From Lingula anatina (Eukaryota > Brachiopoda > Lingulata > Lingulida > Lingulidae), in contig NW_019775829.1 in assembly GCF_001039355.2 (NCBI RefSeq), positions 1 through 30,695 of the forward strand: 30,695 nt of DNA, written 5' to 3'. Positions 18,780 through 30,695 of the stretch are shown in pieces; the stretch's first letter is position 1; every line of letters starts with the position of its first letter. The notes under the pieces were generated by a model. The model was not told the origin of the DNA. It did not search any database and saw only the letters and a program-made list of their open reading frames with translations. The position numbers and the translations under genes were made by a program.

Positions 18780-20619
18780 TTGCAGTCTCACAGGTTCATG
18801 CGGTTGTCCAGTCGAGTACTACCAAACCCACTAATCTACTTGAGCTTTTGTTTCCTGTATATTAATCAGCTTAAGTTTTCCCAGTTGTTTTTATCACTTG
18901 TCACCAGTAATGCGGCCAGGTTGTTCACACCTGAGCCACTAACTACCCTCTGTCTACCTCTGTCTACCTGTGGACAAAGCGTTGCTGGAGACATTGAAGC
19001 TACCCTGGACAGGTAGAGGAATGTTCTCATGTGATGGAAACCTGTACACAGTTACATGATATCTGTCATGATTTCTAAGATTTGACTTCGCTGCTGAATA
19101 TTTCCTTTTACAATTTTATCTGAAAATGGTTAGTTTCTAAGAAATCTCAGGTTTTTTATCTGGAAGAAGTGATTAGCAGGTGCCTTAATAGTTATTGTTA
19201 ATTTGTGTACAGGATATTCCATTTTGTCAATGGCACAAGAGATTTTGAAGGTATAGTAGGATGATTGTCTTTCTCAGCATCTGTTATTTTTCTTGCATTT
19301 GCAAACCATCGAGGATTTGACATGATGTATTACAGATGAGTCAGTGGTTAGGATATATTGGATTACCCTGGGTCCACAATGGAGACATGACTTGATTACT
19401 TAACATTTAAGCAATTCTAATTTATAGAAGTACTGTAGTATTTTTAAGATTCATAGCACTACTTCACACTTTTTCAGTAGGCATAATTGCAGAACAGAGT
19501 ATTTTCATTATTTTTAAATAACACATAATGAAGTTCTGTCTGAAACATTGTGGCCCAACGTTTTACACTGATTTTGCTTTTCAGGTGAACAGTCTTGCAG
19601 GTTGGCAGAAAAAAGATTTTCCTCTCTGTGATGATTTATACATTCTGTGAAATAACGTCTGAGGTAAGATCAGATGCTCTGTCCTTGCATTTCAATAAGT
19701 ATTGATTTTTCTTATTGTATTTGGTGCAGTATTGTTTATTATAGCAATTCTAATGCAATTGATTGTTTATTATACAATTATATTTATATTAATGGTTCTG
19801 ATGTATTTTTAAAATTGAGTTGTTATATTAAATGATGGAAATGTCCATATGTATTTCCAGATCAAATTATCTCTCTTATCTTGTCTTTCTTCTCCTAGAA
19901 TGTAAAAAGAAAATCGCTTCTTTTGGTGGTTTTCTTCTTGCTGCACTTCCAGTTATAACTAGAGTAATGACTCAAACTTTTCAATTGGGAAAATTGTGAA
20001 TTTTACAGGTAGTGTAGAATCTTAAATTTAAAGTATTCCCATGGAGTGGTAGCAACAAAATTGAAAAGCAGGCTACTTTATAGTTCTGATCTATACAGTA
20101 AAAGCACCGCAAATGCCACATAGAAGTAAAATTTTTAAAAACTCCATTTATGTAAATGAAAGATTTGGTAATGTTCCCCATTGAAAAGATCCATTCATTA
20201 CCGTAAATTTCTCTGACGTAATGGATGCATTGTTTTTAAAACATGTTTATATTGTCATGGCATAGAATAATACACACTTCCTGACACTCTTAAGCTACGC
20301 TTTTCTTATATTGGCAAAAAAAGATCAGTGACTGAACTGTTTATTGAACTAATTTACAATATTCTTAGATATTTGTTTAGGGTTACTATGGTATTGGGTC
20401 CCAGAGTTGAGGTTCAATTTCTGTTTAAGTACATTGTGGTGAGATAATGATTACTAATTTAGAGTACAAGTTTCAATTAGGGATGATTTTTTTTTTTTAC
20501 ATTTCCATGGTTTGGTTGAAACAAAGAATATGTTTTAATATTTTCTAAGAATAATTAACTTGAAAAAAGTTGGACTTACGGTGATAAGGTTTGAATAATC
20601 AATTGTTCAGCCTGTGTAA

Positions 20620-20659
<40 letters not shown>

Positions 20660-20855
20660 TATATTAGTTTTTACACATTAAAACAAAGGATATGACCAAA
20701 CAGTTACAGTAGAATAATAAAATAAGTTAATATTTAGTGCATACAATTTTATATAAATTTTACTATTCAACCAATAGTCTATTCAAGATTGATAATTGAG
20801 AGACATGTAGTAGTTTACAGAGGAATATCAATGGTCACTTTTGTCTCAGTCGGAT
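18780..20855. other. Non-coding DNA with weak tRNA/SINE-like traces and (TAA)n
   Basis: No gene supported. At 19337-19380 GAGTCAGTGGTTAGGATATA precedes CCCTGGGTCCACAATGG, and at 20380-20420 TTTAGGGTTACTATGG precedes GAGTTGAGGTTCAATTTCTG; both look like worn A-box/B-box text of tRNA-derived SINEs, but no cloverleaf can be drawn with confidence. A (TAA)n microsatellite spans 20619-20658. Confidence 0.4.
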
Positions 20856-20875
20856 GGGGTGGGGAGGGGTGGGGG
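20856..20875 (+). other. G-quadruplex motif, plus strand
   Basis: GGGGTGGGGAGGGGTGGGGG: four runs of at least four G with single-base loops, the tightest class of intramolecular quadruplex motif. It stands out against AT-rich surroundings. Confidence 0.85.
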
Positions 20876-23800
20876 TGACACTGATGTGATTGTTTTATGA
20901 TGGCTGATACCTAACATGGCCACTTTAACACGAAAGAAATTCAATTTCCTTAGCAGTTTGAGATAAGACTTAGGACTCAAGATCAGCTATTACTATAAAA
21001 GCAAATGGCAATATATCATAGGAAATGTCAATATTGGTCAACTCTGATGGTGCTTTAAGACATCCACGTCCAAAGAAGTCCAAGTTAATATCAGTATGTC
21101 ATGCAAATATGAAAACTCTCTTAATTTTGATTTAATTCCCAGCATGTGGTTAGATATATTATCATGTACATTTATTGCAATTAATCTTGTTAGTTTTTTT
21201 AATAAGGGTGATAAATCTTGAATAGAAATAATGAGGGGTTTGAGGTTTTTAGGGAGTGTGTCATTCCAATCACTCCATATCCACCCCCACCAGTTCTGTT
21301 ACTGAAGTAGGATGAAAACCTCCACTGTTTTTCCTCCCAAAGAAGTATTTTTAGTGTTCTCTTGAGCCCTTTTATTGATAGCGATGCCCTATCAATTTCA
21401 TTATTCGATCCTCACTTGGTAAAGTTAGTCACTGTGATATGGAACACTGACCATGTTTGTTAGCTGGTTGCCGTAGAGACCACAGCCCACTGGAGGCACT
21501 GCCCTCGGACTTCTTAGTTATATAAAGATTTGGGATATACCAGGACTCAGTCTGAAACCAATACAGCACCAACTGGTGGTCAATTTCAAGGTCATTCAAG
21601 GTAGATGCTTATTTTTTCATTGTTCTATGGCATGATGTGTAGCTTTAACAATGATAGCATGAGCATTGTGATTTAAATATCTTTTTGGCCTCCCAGTCCA
21701 GTAATTTTGTAACTTATTCTTATTCACATAATGACTATCAAGAAAAAATGAAGGAGCTTCAGGAAAAAGTGATGAAATCCAAGAACTAATGGATGATCTT
21801 AAAATGAAATGTGAAATGTGTATTCTTCTAAATTAAAAAAAAAAAAAAAAAAAAACAGCAGGAAAAGAATCATTAAGAATGAACAATAGAATCAGCAGTT
21901 ATGATGATTCATTTTAAGCATGAAAAGTTTTCTTGTACTACACTGGGCAGTTGAATTCATAAATAGTGTGAATGCATGGTCAGTTCTCTGAATAATACAC
22001 ACATGCATGTGAGATAGCTATTTATCTATATTGATTGGTAGAGCATGTTATCAGCTATTATATAGGTCATTGAACAGAGGGGCCTTCTTTGTGTGGATAG
22101 GCCTTTGTGAAAAGAGATCAGCCTTTGATCATTGGAAAACCTCATTGGAAAACATCCATTGGAACTAGTAGAATGCAGCAAAAATGCACAACTGAAGTCT
22201 TATCTGAAAAAAAAGCTTTTTTTTTTTTTTTTTTGCATGTTGGCAAACATTTTTGATTTTTAAAACACATTCTAGGGGAGAAACCTAAGCACACTTCTTT
22301 AAAATTTAATCAAATATTACATGGAAAATAGTCCGTAGGAGGTGCTGTTAAGATACATGACCCCTAGTTACCCAGTTGGCATCCTACAATTTTGATAAGA
22401 AGGAATTAAAAATAATGCCTGAGCCAAGTTACTCCAAGCAGGAATGATGTTCTTGGAAGAATTGAAAACTGTTTAACTTAGTGCTCTACAACTTACCACA
22501 GGCAAAGATGTGTCAAAGGACTGGTGCATGTACAGCAAGGTCAGTTTATATTGGAATAAGTGATTTTTTGCAGGGTGATATGTACTGTTTCCTTGGACCC
22601 TGGGGGTAATGTGCCTGGGTTTGTTCTATCAGTTTGTGGTAGGTTACTTGTACATTGAATCTGCATTAATTGAAATGTGGCTGTTATCGTTTTACTCTGA
22701 ATGAGGTCCTCAGCAACTTCAGTGGCTTTAACACTGGCGCAACTGGTTTAAATCAAAGATTTACAAAAGAATCTGTGTTTTATAGACAAGGTACATACAC
22801 CCAAACAGCAGAGGTTTCTGAGCAGACAGATATTTTTAAAGGAGATTTTGAGTTTTTAGGTAAACTGCATATAAAGCACCAATGCAAGGCTCCCTCCTGT
22901 CATCCCATACAGTAGACCAAGCTTTACACTAAACACAGGTTGGGCTGGAGCTGTATGCCTACATTAAAACTGGAATTGTTTGTATACACTAGATCTGGAA
23001 CTGTTTGTATAATATAGTATACTAAATTTTAGCTGTTTGTGTTAAATGTTTTTTCCCCCTAATTTTGGTGTTACTCATATCAAAGTCTTAAAAAACAGCC
23101 TGCTTTTATGATTTGTTTTTAAAGGTTAATTATGTGTAGCAGATGAAGCATTTTACAAGTTTTCTGATGAATATTGATCTCAATGCCCTGGTCACACTAC
23201 ACAGTGCTCTAGTACTTTACCATCACCTAGCCACTGCATAACCATATTTTACAACTCTCACAATGGTTTTTAATTCCTAAGCAACTGATTTACTGATTTG
23301 TAATCAGGTTATATATCTGCTCTGCCCTTATTGGATTGCCTATCTTTGCCATGAGATTCTGCCAACTGGCTTCTCATTGCAGTCTACAATGGTATAATCA
23401 ATAGCTAGACATGCCTTGAAAACTTTATTACTACGTTTCACAACTGTGAGGGCTGATATGAGGGATAGGATGAGAGTAATTGGGCATTATATGGTGAGGA
23501 TTAGGATGTTATGGTATATTAGCTGTCAGTTGAACTATAATTTTAATTGAAAAACAATTTGTATATTTACTGTAAGCAATTTACAAGAATTCATTTACAA
23601 GAAAAATCAAGATTTGAAATCCCATGCAAGTGACACCATAATGTTTTTGGCTTTTCAAAATCTGCACTCTGTTTCATTTAGCTTTTTGCTTTCTACTTAT
23701 TGCTTATTTCATCCATTGGTTATTTAACACAAATATTGAAACATGCCCTATTGTAACGAGTTATTTATATCTGGTTACTTTTATTTTGTCCTTTATGTAT

Positions 23801-24900
23801 ATTCAGAATAAACTCATTTTGCTTTCCCTTATTTATCTGTAGGAACCAACTCTAGGCTTATCTAAAAATAATTGCCAAGAAAAGATAAGGCTGGGCATTG
23901 CCAAATAAAATGCCTGCATCAGAAGAGAAATAGTAATGATTCAACCTAATTATTTATTGATGCACACAGGTTTCAGCTGTGAGCTTAATGAAGTTGATGC
24001 AAGAGTAGACAAAAATGTCGGAATGATCAAATGCATCAATAAACCAACGGTGCTTTTTATGTGCATTGGCAGGAAACAATAGGTGGCTGGTAATGATTTG
24101 TTTGGTGTATTGCAGATAAGAGACCATTGATCAGGAAGCACAATTTGCCTACACAGAACTGTTTGCCAAAGGAGGACAAGAAGAGAAAGGAGAGAAAAAT
24201 ACATTTACAACATGTAAGCTGGACCATCTTGTATGAAGGTAAATTGATTCCCTTGAATTAGATTTGCTTGAAGTATGCATGTGAGTGGTATAAGTGTAAC
24301 TGGACTAAAATTATTTGCCCCCGGTGAAAAAGATTTTACATGCCTCATTAAGGCTATTTTTGTCATACAAATATAATATTAATTTAATGATAATTCATTT
24401 AGCTGTTAATTTAACATTTTAACATTGCACATCAACACAACTTTATGTAACATAATGCAATTTAGATGAGTTTTTTTTAAGTAATAAACCAAAATGTAAC
24501 CAATGCATCATTTTATATTCAAACTCTGTGTTGAAAGTAATCTTTCTCTTAAATATAAGTAAAAAAAACTGATAAGACACTCCATGTTTATTTGCTATAA
24601 TTTTCCATGTATGTACTTTTATGATGACATTTATGCCTTTGCTATCTCTGTAAGTGACTGTCAGCTTACTATAAGAAGATTCTGTGATGGTTTTTTCTTT
24701 TTACTAATCAAATTTTCGTCATTCTTTTTTTTTTTTTTTACACAAGGGGTGCATCAGGTTATATTTTTGCATAAGAATTGTTTTGTGACATTTAAGCCTA
24801 ATTAGATTGATGCACAGTGATGTGGGCATGACAATGGATTTGGGGTTTTTCTTGGCAAAGAAACTGGATATATCTTCTTGATTGAGGTGATTTATTAAAG
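20876..24900. other. Non-coding DNA with homopolymers and a possible TATA-like site
   Basis: No gene supported. A run of 21 A at 21835-21855; an A8-GC-T18 self-complementary tract at 22207-22234; a T run at 24725-24739. Around 21466-21530 the sequence is less AT-rich (GGTTGCCGTAGAGACCACAG, CTGCCCTCGG) and followed by TTATATAAAG near 21518, which could be a core promoter or an enhancer, but nothing coding follows. ORFs at 22670-22915 and 23950-24204 show no recognisable domain. Confidence 0.4.
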
Positions 24901-26812
24901 GTAACATGTTCAGTTGGAATATCAGTCAATTGATTGGCAATTTGCCGAGGAAATTTGATATGTCAGATGATGCCAATTTTTTTATGAACCCAAGTGGAAA
25001 AGTATTAGTAATCTTTGAAGATAGTTAAGTAGAAAATGGATTTATCTTGAAGATTTTACAGTTCCGTGGACGTAACAAGCCTGATTTGAAATAATGGTTG
25101 GTTGAAGACGATTTGAAGCAGTTATAATTCAGCAAAGAGATCAACAAAGATATGATCTTCTAAATCCCAACATTTGTGTTTTTCTATCAGGTCAAGTATA
25201 TGAACACATTACTTCATTAATAAATTAGAAATATAATCAACAGGCAGTTGATACTGTAAAATAGGTGTTTATAACTGTAAATTTAGATCTATATGTTAAT
25301 GTTTTAAGGTTAATAAGCTGTTGATGTTCACAGTAATACTGAGTCATCCTGGATTGAGAAGATTGCAGGGGAGTAGAGGATTGTATGGGGTAGAGGAAGG
25401 GGGGGGGCTTTCTTTTTTTTAAAATTTTTTTACTAAGTTTATCATCCTTTTCTATCAGAATCATCTCTTTATCATCTCTTTTTGAAATTGTCTTTCTGGT
25501 GGGTGCATCTTTCACCTTCAGTATGCCCAAATGTTTAAAGGTTCAATAACACACAGCAGCAACACAGACAGAAATGTATAAGGTGATACTATACCCCTGG
25601 TTGTCATCTATAAGGTGTATTGATCTGAGGTGTAACATTACCTCCCTCCTTGATTTCCTGTACCCCAGCCCTTGCTTGGTTGTGTAGTTGGGGCTTTTGT
25701 ACCCTATCTGTGCTATTGCAGGAAGGGAGATAAAGGCAGCTGTTAAGTAGTCACAGCCTGTATATAACCCCTGTGATATCTTGGCTAGTATTTAGTTGTC
25801 TGGTTGAAGGTTAGATTAACTCAATTTTGGTGCTGATTTTTTTTTTTTTTTTTTTTTTTTTTGTAATTTGGCTGGGTTTTGATAAGGCATTGAGTGCAGT
25901 TTTGGTTAGCAGTGAAATGAACCCCAATATTTTCATGTGTGCCAGTGGCTCTACAGATTTGGGGAATTGATTAACCTGCTAAATTGTGTTCTTACTGTGC
26001 CAAGATGCATTCTTGTGTAAATTCTTGCGTAAATTTGGTCCTTTCATAGGAATGGGGATTTTCCTCTGATTGGGGATTTCCTCATTTATCAGCGATTTAT
26101 GTTAAAAATAAATGATGTACTTTGAAAATGGTCAAAAACTGGAGAATACAGGTAAGGTGAAGATAAGGCCAGGATTTTCCTCTTAATCACAGCCTTGATC
26201 CCATTTCTGTTTTTGTTGGTATGTATGATGTTTTTGTTGATATAAATTTATAGCACTGCACACTGGGTCTAGCTTAGATTGTCCATATCAGCAGTCAATT
26301 TTGCTGCTAAATTTATCCCGAGATAGTTGAGAGAAAGTTATCCATGTATGTCATTGTGTCTTTCTACGGCTACCTATATCCACTATATGCATTTGACCTA
26401 CCTGTGAACTATTTTTCTCGACATAAAATGTTCTAGATGAGTGAATGGGTACAGGTTTTAAAGGATTGAATGCCAAAGATGGTTGGTGAACTGGTATTCC
26501 AACAAGTGCTGCCATATCGCAAAGTCTTGGCGTTCAGATATTGCTTGCTCTGTGCAAGAAGCATTGCTCAGCATTTCTCATTTAGCTGATATGAGGTCAT
26601 TTTGCAGTTTTGCAATACTTCCACTTTCGTAAGTGTGATCAAATCATGTTCTGAGCAGAGGAACAATTTTTTTAGTCATCAAGTCTAGGCTTGCAGTTTA
26701 TGCTGCAATTCACTTATAAACAAGAATTGAATCTGAGAGGACGGACAGTTTCCTCTCAGTTCAGGTAAGGTTTTGTTAATTATTAAAGTTATGTTTGTAA
26801 ATCTCTGCCTAT

Positions 26813-26814
<2 letters not shown>
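24901..26814. other. Non-coding DNA with long poly-T
   Basis: No gene supported. A 26-T run at 25837-25862, a G9 run near 25399-25407 followed by a pyrimidine stretch. The minus ORF at 25237-25530 is lysine-rich because it reads through T-rich DNA and lacks any known domain. Confidence 0.45.
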
Positions 26815-26857
<43 letters not shown>

Positions 26858-26887
26858 CGCACGTGCGCACGCACACACACACACACA
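26815..26887. repeat. 73-bp alternating purine-pyrimidine tract ((AC)n with palindromic core)
   Basis: Uninterrupted purine/pyrimidine alternation: (AC)n, then the perfect 14-base palindrome TGCGCACGTGCGCA at 26856-26869, then (AC)n. Sequence of this type has strong Z-DNA potential, and the core contains CACGTG, an E-box. The minus ORF reading Cys/Val repeats here is a microsatellite artefact. Confidence 0.9.
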
Positions 26888-28508
26888 GAAGGCTGTTTCC
26901 TGAAAGTAAAGAAGAGATTAAGGGGATGGTTGCTACAGGAGTTGAATGCTGTCAGCTGAAGACACTCGTAACATTTTCCTGCTCACTTGGCAGCCAAATG
27001 CATGAGTATATGGCATTACAACAGAAGAAAGAGTGATAATACCCAGCTTACTGAATATAAATGAACTCATTTCTTTCTTTGATAAATTTGTTTTGAGATG
27101 ATTAGATACTTGGCTTCAGTGGGAGATCATTGATCTGTCACAAGAGTTTTGTCTGATGTTGTTAGAAATTGGCAATTGTTTCTGTCATTTTGCAAACCTG
27201 ATGCATGACCAGACAGTAAATGGCATTTGCTTCTAAATGCCTGATGCAAAGTTTGCCATTCAGTATAAGTTCCCCTGATTCTGTTATCAATAACATCAGT
27301 GTCATGTTGTCGTGATGAATGTGTTTCGTGTGATCTCAAAGAATTTCAGTTTTTCTCTTTCTGGCATTTATTGCATCAAGGGTTCTTTCATAGCTAAGCC
27401 ATTGCTATGGTTTCCTGAACCAGGTAAATTTTTCATTCTGACCAATTTGTTCCCTTCAAATGAAAAATTAAGTTTAAATCCAGTCAGTTTAGTATATACA
27501 TTTGGATGTTTTGGACAAAGTACTAGTAATGGTTTCCAGTCATAATTCTGGTTTTGTGAAATTTAATGTCCCTTGAATAGATAATGTGCAAATATGATAT
27601 AAAAATGTTTTCTCTTTCTCATATCAGTTATCACCGTGGTAACCACATAGCATGTTTGGTTAACCAATTCCTCGTCTTCTCGTGCTGAGATAGAGCAATC
27701 TCACTGTACCCAGAGTGTCAAGTCCTGAGGGTTTCATTTTCCAGTTCTTCTTCAGTCTGATTTCTGTTTGTTTTTTGTTTTTTTTAATAAAAGAACAAAA
27801 CTTTGTAAAAAAAAAAAGGAATAAAAAGGAGAGGAGGAAGGTTAAGTCTGGGTTGAAAGCCTGAAAGCCTTGATAAAACAAGATCAGTCAAATTTTTGAA
27901 TTCATGCCTTGTTTGTATGGATCCGTTTAGTCTTGATCATTCGTAACTTTGCTGGGATAAGCAGGGTGAAATCTTGGGGGTGTGGAAGGCATTGTTGTTT
28001 CATGTGCTTGTTATTTATGACTGAAAGGAGGTGAGTTGCTGGATATATCTGGATCTGTGTTTCTCTCACTTGGTTATATACTGTAAAGGGGTATGTACTT
28101 TTATTGTCTTTTATTTGTTTTATGTTTCATATTTATATGTATAGCCTGGAAAATGGAGTTTAAAGTTTGAACAGCACTAAATATCTGCCTTAGTTTTCAT
28201 ACATGGTTTTAGTAGAAATATAGTACAATACTAAAACTGAGTAAGTCAAAACATCAGATCAGATGATTCATGAGACTTGAAGACATTTGGATAAATCCTT
28301 TTAATGTTATGTATAGTATTGTAACATGAATCTCTCAGAGTCAGGTATCAGGTACCCCTTGTTTAGTATTGTACAAATATCAGGCTAAAGCTTGAAAGAG
28401 CTATGAAAATCTCTCTTCTGAAAGGACGAACCACATGTTTAGCATCTGGATATTTAACCCCTTTCCCCCCCTCTTCTTATTAATTTTAAAAATGGTCATT
28501 CTCTTACT
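26888..28508. other. Non-coding DNA
   Basis: No gene supported. A small palindrome GTGGTAACCAC (two inverted ACCAC/Runx-like half sites) lies at 27636-27646. ORFs of 70-77 codons at 27127-27339 (-), 27312-27545 (+) and 27660-27881 (-) have no recognisable domain; the last includes A/T homopolymers. Confidence 0.45.
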
Positions 28509-28546
28509 CCCCCCTGCCCCCCCCCACCCCCCACCCCCAACCACCC
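28509..28546 (-). other. C-rich tract; G-quadruplex motif on minus strand
   Basis: CCCCCCTGCCCCCCCCCACC continues as CCCCACCCCCAACCACCC. The complement has at least four G runs of four or more with short loops, so a quadruplex on the minus strand or an i-motif on the plus strand is possible. A smaller C6 run precedes it at 28465. Confidence 0.8.
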
Positions 28547-29584
28547 ATCACAACTGCTTCCACCTAAAATGATTCATCAGAGCTCCTATATCCACTATAT
28601 GTCCTGACCGGTAGACAGATGTTCAATGGCTGAAGCGAGAGTCGAGAGTCGGGGGTTTTTTCCATCAGAGTATCTGCTTGTATAAAAGGGCTTAGCTGAC
28701 AGAAGATCTAAAAACAGAAGGGTAATGTTTTATGCCTGGCTAAAAAGAACATGCCATGTTGTTTGTAATGTAGTGTAATTAGTCAAAGTTATTGGGATGG
28801 AGTTTACAAATGAACTTCTTATGTGATGTTATTTGTACAAGATAATTTTTTTCTCTGCTTTTATTTAGTTCAATTTTCTGATTCAGTTTTTGGATAAAAG
28901 AAATCTTATTTTAAAGTGATCCCAGATGAGGGTGGTGAGGAATAAGGGAAATGAGTACCACACGCAGTAGCCTCAGGTATGGTTAGCTGTGCACAGATGA
29001 TGTAATGTGTGTTTTGAAAATCATCAAATGTGTAGACTGACTGTATTACCTCATAAAGGCAACACCTGTAGGGACAGGATGGTGCGTTTGCATATGTGTG
29101 CGTGAGTGCATGTGTGTTTGTGTTTGTGGTTTGATGCCTCTTTGAATATATCTCCCACTGCTAATGTTAGATAGTATCTCTTATATAGTAAATATGTATT
29201 GTGTTCTTCTTCTCATCTTCTTTTCCTCCTTATTGATAAGTTTGACACCAGTAACCCAAGCCAGTCATCTGTGAGAAGGGGGGAAACGATCCAAACCTAG
29301 TCCCTAGCACCTGTGAAGATACTGGAGTTCAGGTGAAACCTTCAAATAGAAAACTGGAGTCAGTTTGACTACTGTGGAACTATTTATAGATTCTTATAAA
29401 GTTTGTACCTGAGATGTAGATGTGCAGGTGTGGTTGACAGGGAAGTGTAAATACTGTGTTAGTTCTATTACTCTGACTTTTAAATACCGTATTAAAAATA
29501 GCTTGACAAGTTTAGAATCCATCATTCTGTGAACATCAGTGCCATTAACAGGGTTGCCAGCATTACAGTACACAAATCCCATAG
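28547..29584. other. Non-coding DNA
   Basis: No gene seen. Contains the small tandem GAGAGTCGAGAGTCG near 28638 and an imperfect TG-rich stretch at 29094-29128. Confidence 0.45.
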
Positions 29585-29625
<41 letters not shown>

Positions 29626-29634
29626 TGTGTGTGT
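29585..29634. repeat. (GT)n microsatellite
   Basis: About 50 bases of alternating TG with a single TATG interruption. The minus-strand ORF reading His-Thr repeats over it is an artefact. Confidence 0.92.
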
Positions 29635-29699
29635 TTGTTGTTCATAGGATAACGCCAGAAAACACAATTGATACTTAATAGAATAGTTTCATGTAGTAT

Positions 29700-30600
29700 A
29701 TATGCATAAATTCATTAGAATTGGCATCTTTGAATCAGTAATGTAAGACCATCCAGAATATCTAAACGCAATACTCTACTACTGAATGGGTTGAAACTGG
29801 CATGGACATGTGGCAGAACACTAATGAATACATTGTTTAACAGTTCACTCATACATTGATGGATAAGGCTGCTCACAGATGTACCTAGTCCACCCATGGG
29901 GGAATTCACATGATCCCAATTACCTTTGCACCTGGAGCCATGATAATGTATGTATTCCCAATGGGTCAGTGTCATGATAAAGAAATCTGCTGTTGTAGTC
30001 AACTTTCATAATCGAAGCAAAGTTCCTGAATGGTAAACTTAGTTGATTTTTTCTCCCATTTTTTGAAGCATTGGTAATTTAGGTCATTTCTTTATATTTT
30101 TTTCTGGTGCATATCTTTAATTACCAGTGTTGGCAACAGACTACATATCTCAAATATATAACTTTATAGTATTAATTATAAAAAAAACTCCTTAAAAATG
30201 ATGGTGGAAGTGATGATGGATAACGTGTATCATATATATTTAAGCATAGATTCTGAAATGGCCACTGTGCTCAACTGGGTCTTGTGTGAATCTGGCAATA
30301 TCTTCATGATGAGCTAAATTGATGACTTCGATGCACTCTTAAGCAAATCAGGTGTATGGACGGTGATGTAATTCATCAGCTCATCGCCATTTATTATGTA
30401 TGATTTAAGTACCTTGATGACTCCATTGTTATCTGGTGCCACTGCCCTGTGGTTGTGCAGGCTTTTGATTTGATCAGTCTTCACTCTGTTATTAAAACTA
30501 TTTATAATCAGAAGGAATTGATCCTTGTGCCAGACTGGCAACACCAGGAGAGAAGATTGATCAGTGAGTATTTACATACTTTCACATCATAGATCTATGG
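29700..30600. other. Possible mobile-element debris, open frames on both strands
   Basis: Unusually open for this AT-rich DNA. Minus frames are open over 29715-30002 and 30314-30544. On the plus strand 30404-30589 is also open and contains LISLHSVIKTIYNQKELILV then PDWQHQ, reminiscent of the 'LI..VL..I......LV.P.W..Q.W' segment of RNase H-type regions in DIRS-like retroelements. The likeness is short and lacks catalytic acids, so it could be chance. No terminal repeats were found. Confidence 0.2.
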
Positions 30601-30695
30601 TCTCACTCTGGTTTGGTGTGATTGTCCCATAGTGCAAGGGCCTTTTCTGCAAAAGAACTTGAGATCAAAAGTAGGTCTGAACTTTTAGACCAAAA

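Noticed and set aside
20371-20440. tRNA gene suggested by GGTTCAATTTC
   Set aside because: No acceptor stem or anticodon arm can be paired; at most a worn SINE trace.
25237-25530. 97-codon Lys-rich minus ORF
   Set aside because: Composition follows local T-rich DNA; no splice context or known domain.
26685-26882. Cys/Val-rich minus ORF
   Set aside because: Translation of the (CA)n microsatellite.
29394-29645. His/Thr-repeat minus ORF
   Set aside because: Translation of the (GT)n microsatellite.
1-30695. CRISPR array, bacterial operon, phage or toxin system
   Set aside because: Intron-bearing animal genes throughout; repeats are microsatellites or dispersed elements without regular unique spacers.

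Overview
Eukaryotic (animal) nuclear DNA. Three genes can be read exon by exon: coding exons of 32 to 261 bases, GT-AG introns that are AT-rich, and many microsatellites. Protein similarity together with a decayed dispersed repeat (an ATGCCCCCTTC...GGGGTATA block near 4489) points to a mollusc or a close lophotrochozoan relative. The phylum is an inference; that it is a bilaterian animal is secure.

Layout. 1-257: palindromic repeat edge and a likely first coding exon of a gene running left (minus strand). 258-491: compact, apparently bidirectional promoter. 492-3306 (+): complete cytosolic thymidine kinase TK1, 7 exons, 232 aa. 3307-5853: TK1 3' region and old dispersed repeats. 5854-10724 (-): complete L-threonine / L-allo-threonine aldolase, 9 coding exons, 404 aa, convergent with TK1, with an acceptor-like site just before the ATG that implies a 5' UTR intron. 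10725-12320: non-coding space between divergent genes. 12321-14946 (+): complete IQCK (IQ motif containing K), 7 exons, 280 aa. 15470-15860: possible promoter and first exon of another plus-strand gene. 16149-16376 (-): unidentified exon-like ORF. 16.4-30.7 kb: gene-poor DNA with microsatellites, G-quadruplex and Z-DNA type sequences, and possible mobile-element debris. It may be a large intron or an intergenic region.

How the genes relate. TK1 makes dTMP from thymidine in the cytosol and carries a C-terminal KEN degron. The aldolase cleaves (allo-)threonine to glycine and acetaldehyde, probably in mitochondria. IQCK is a calmodulin-motif protein. No shared pathway is implied. The neighbourhood of TK1 and threonine aldolase resembles mammalian 17q25.3 / mouse chr 11, where AFMID-TK1 are head to head and THA1 is close by, so the left-running gene may be AFMID. 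No new defence or mobile system was found. The most interesting results are this possible ancient microsynteny, the rearranged TK1 degron tail, and several structured-DNA motifs in the gene desert.
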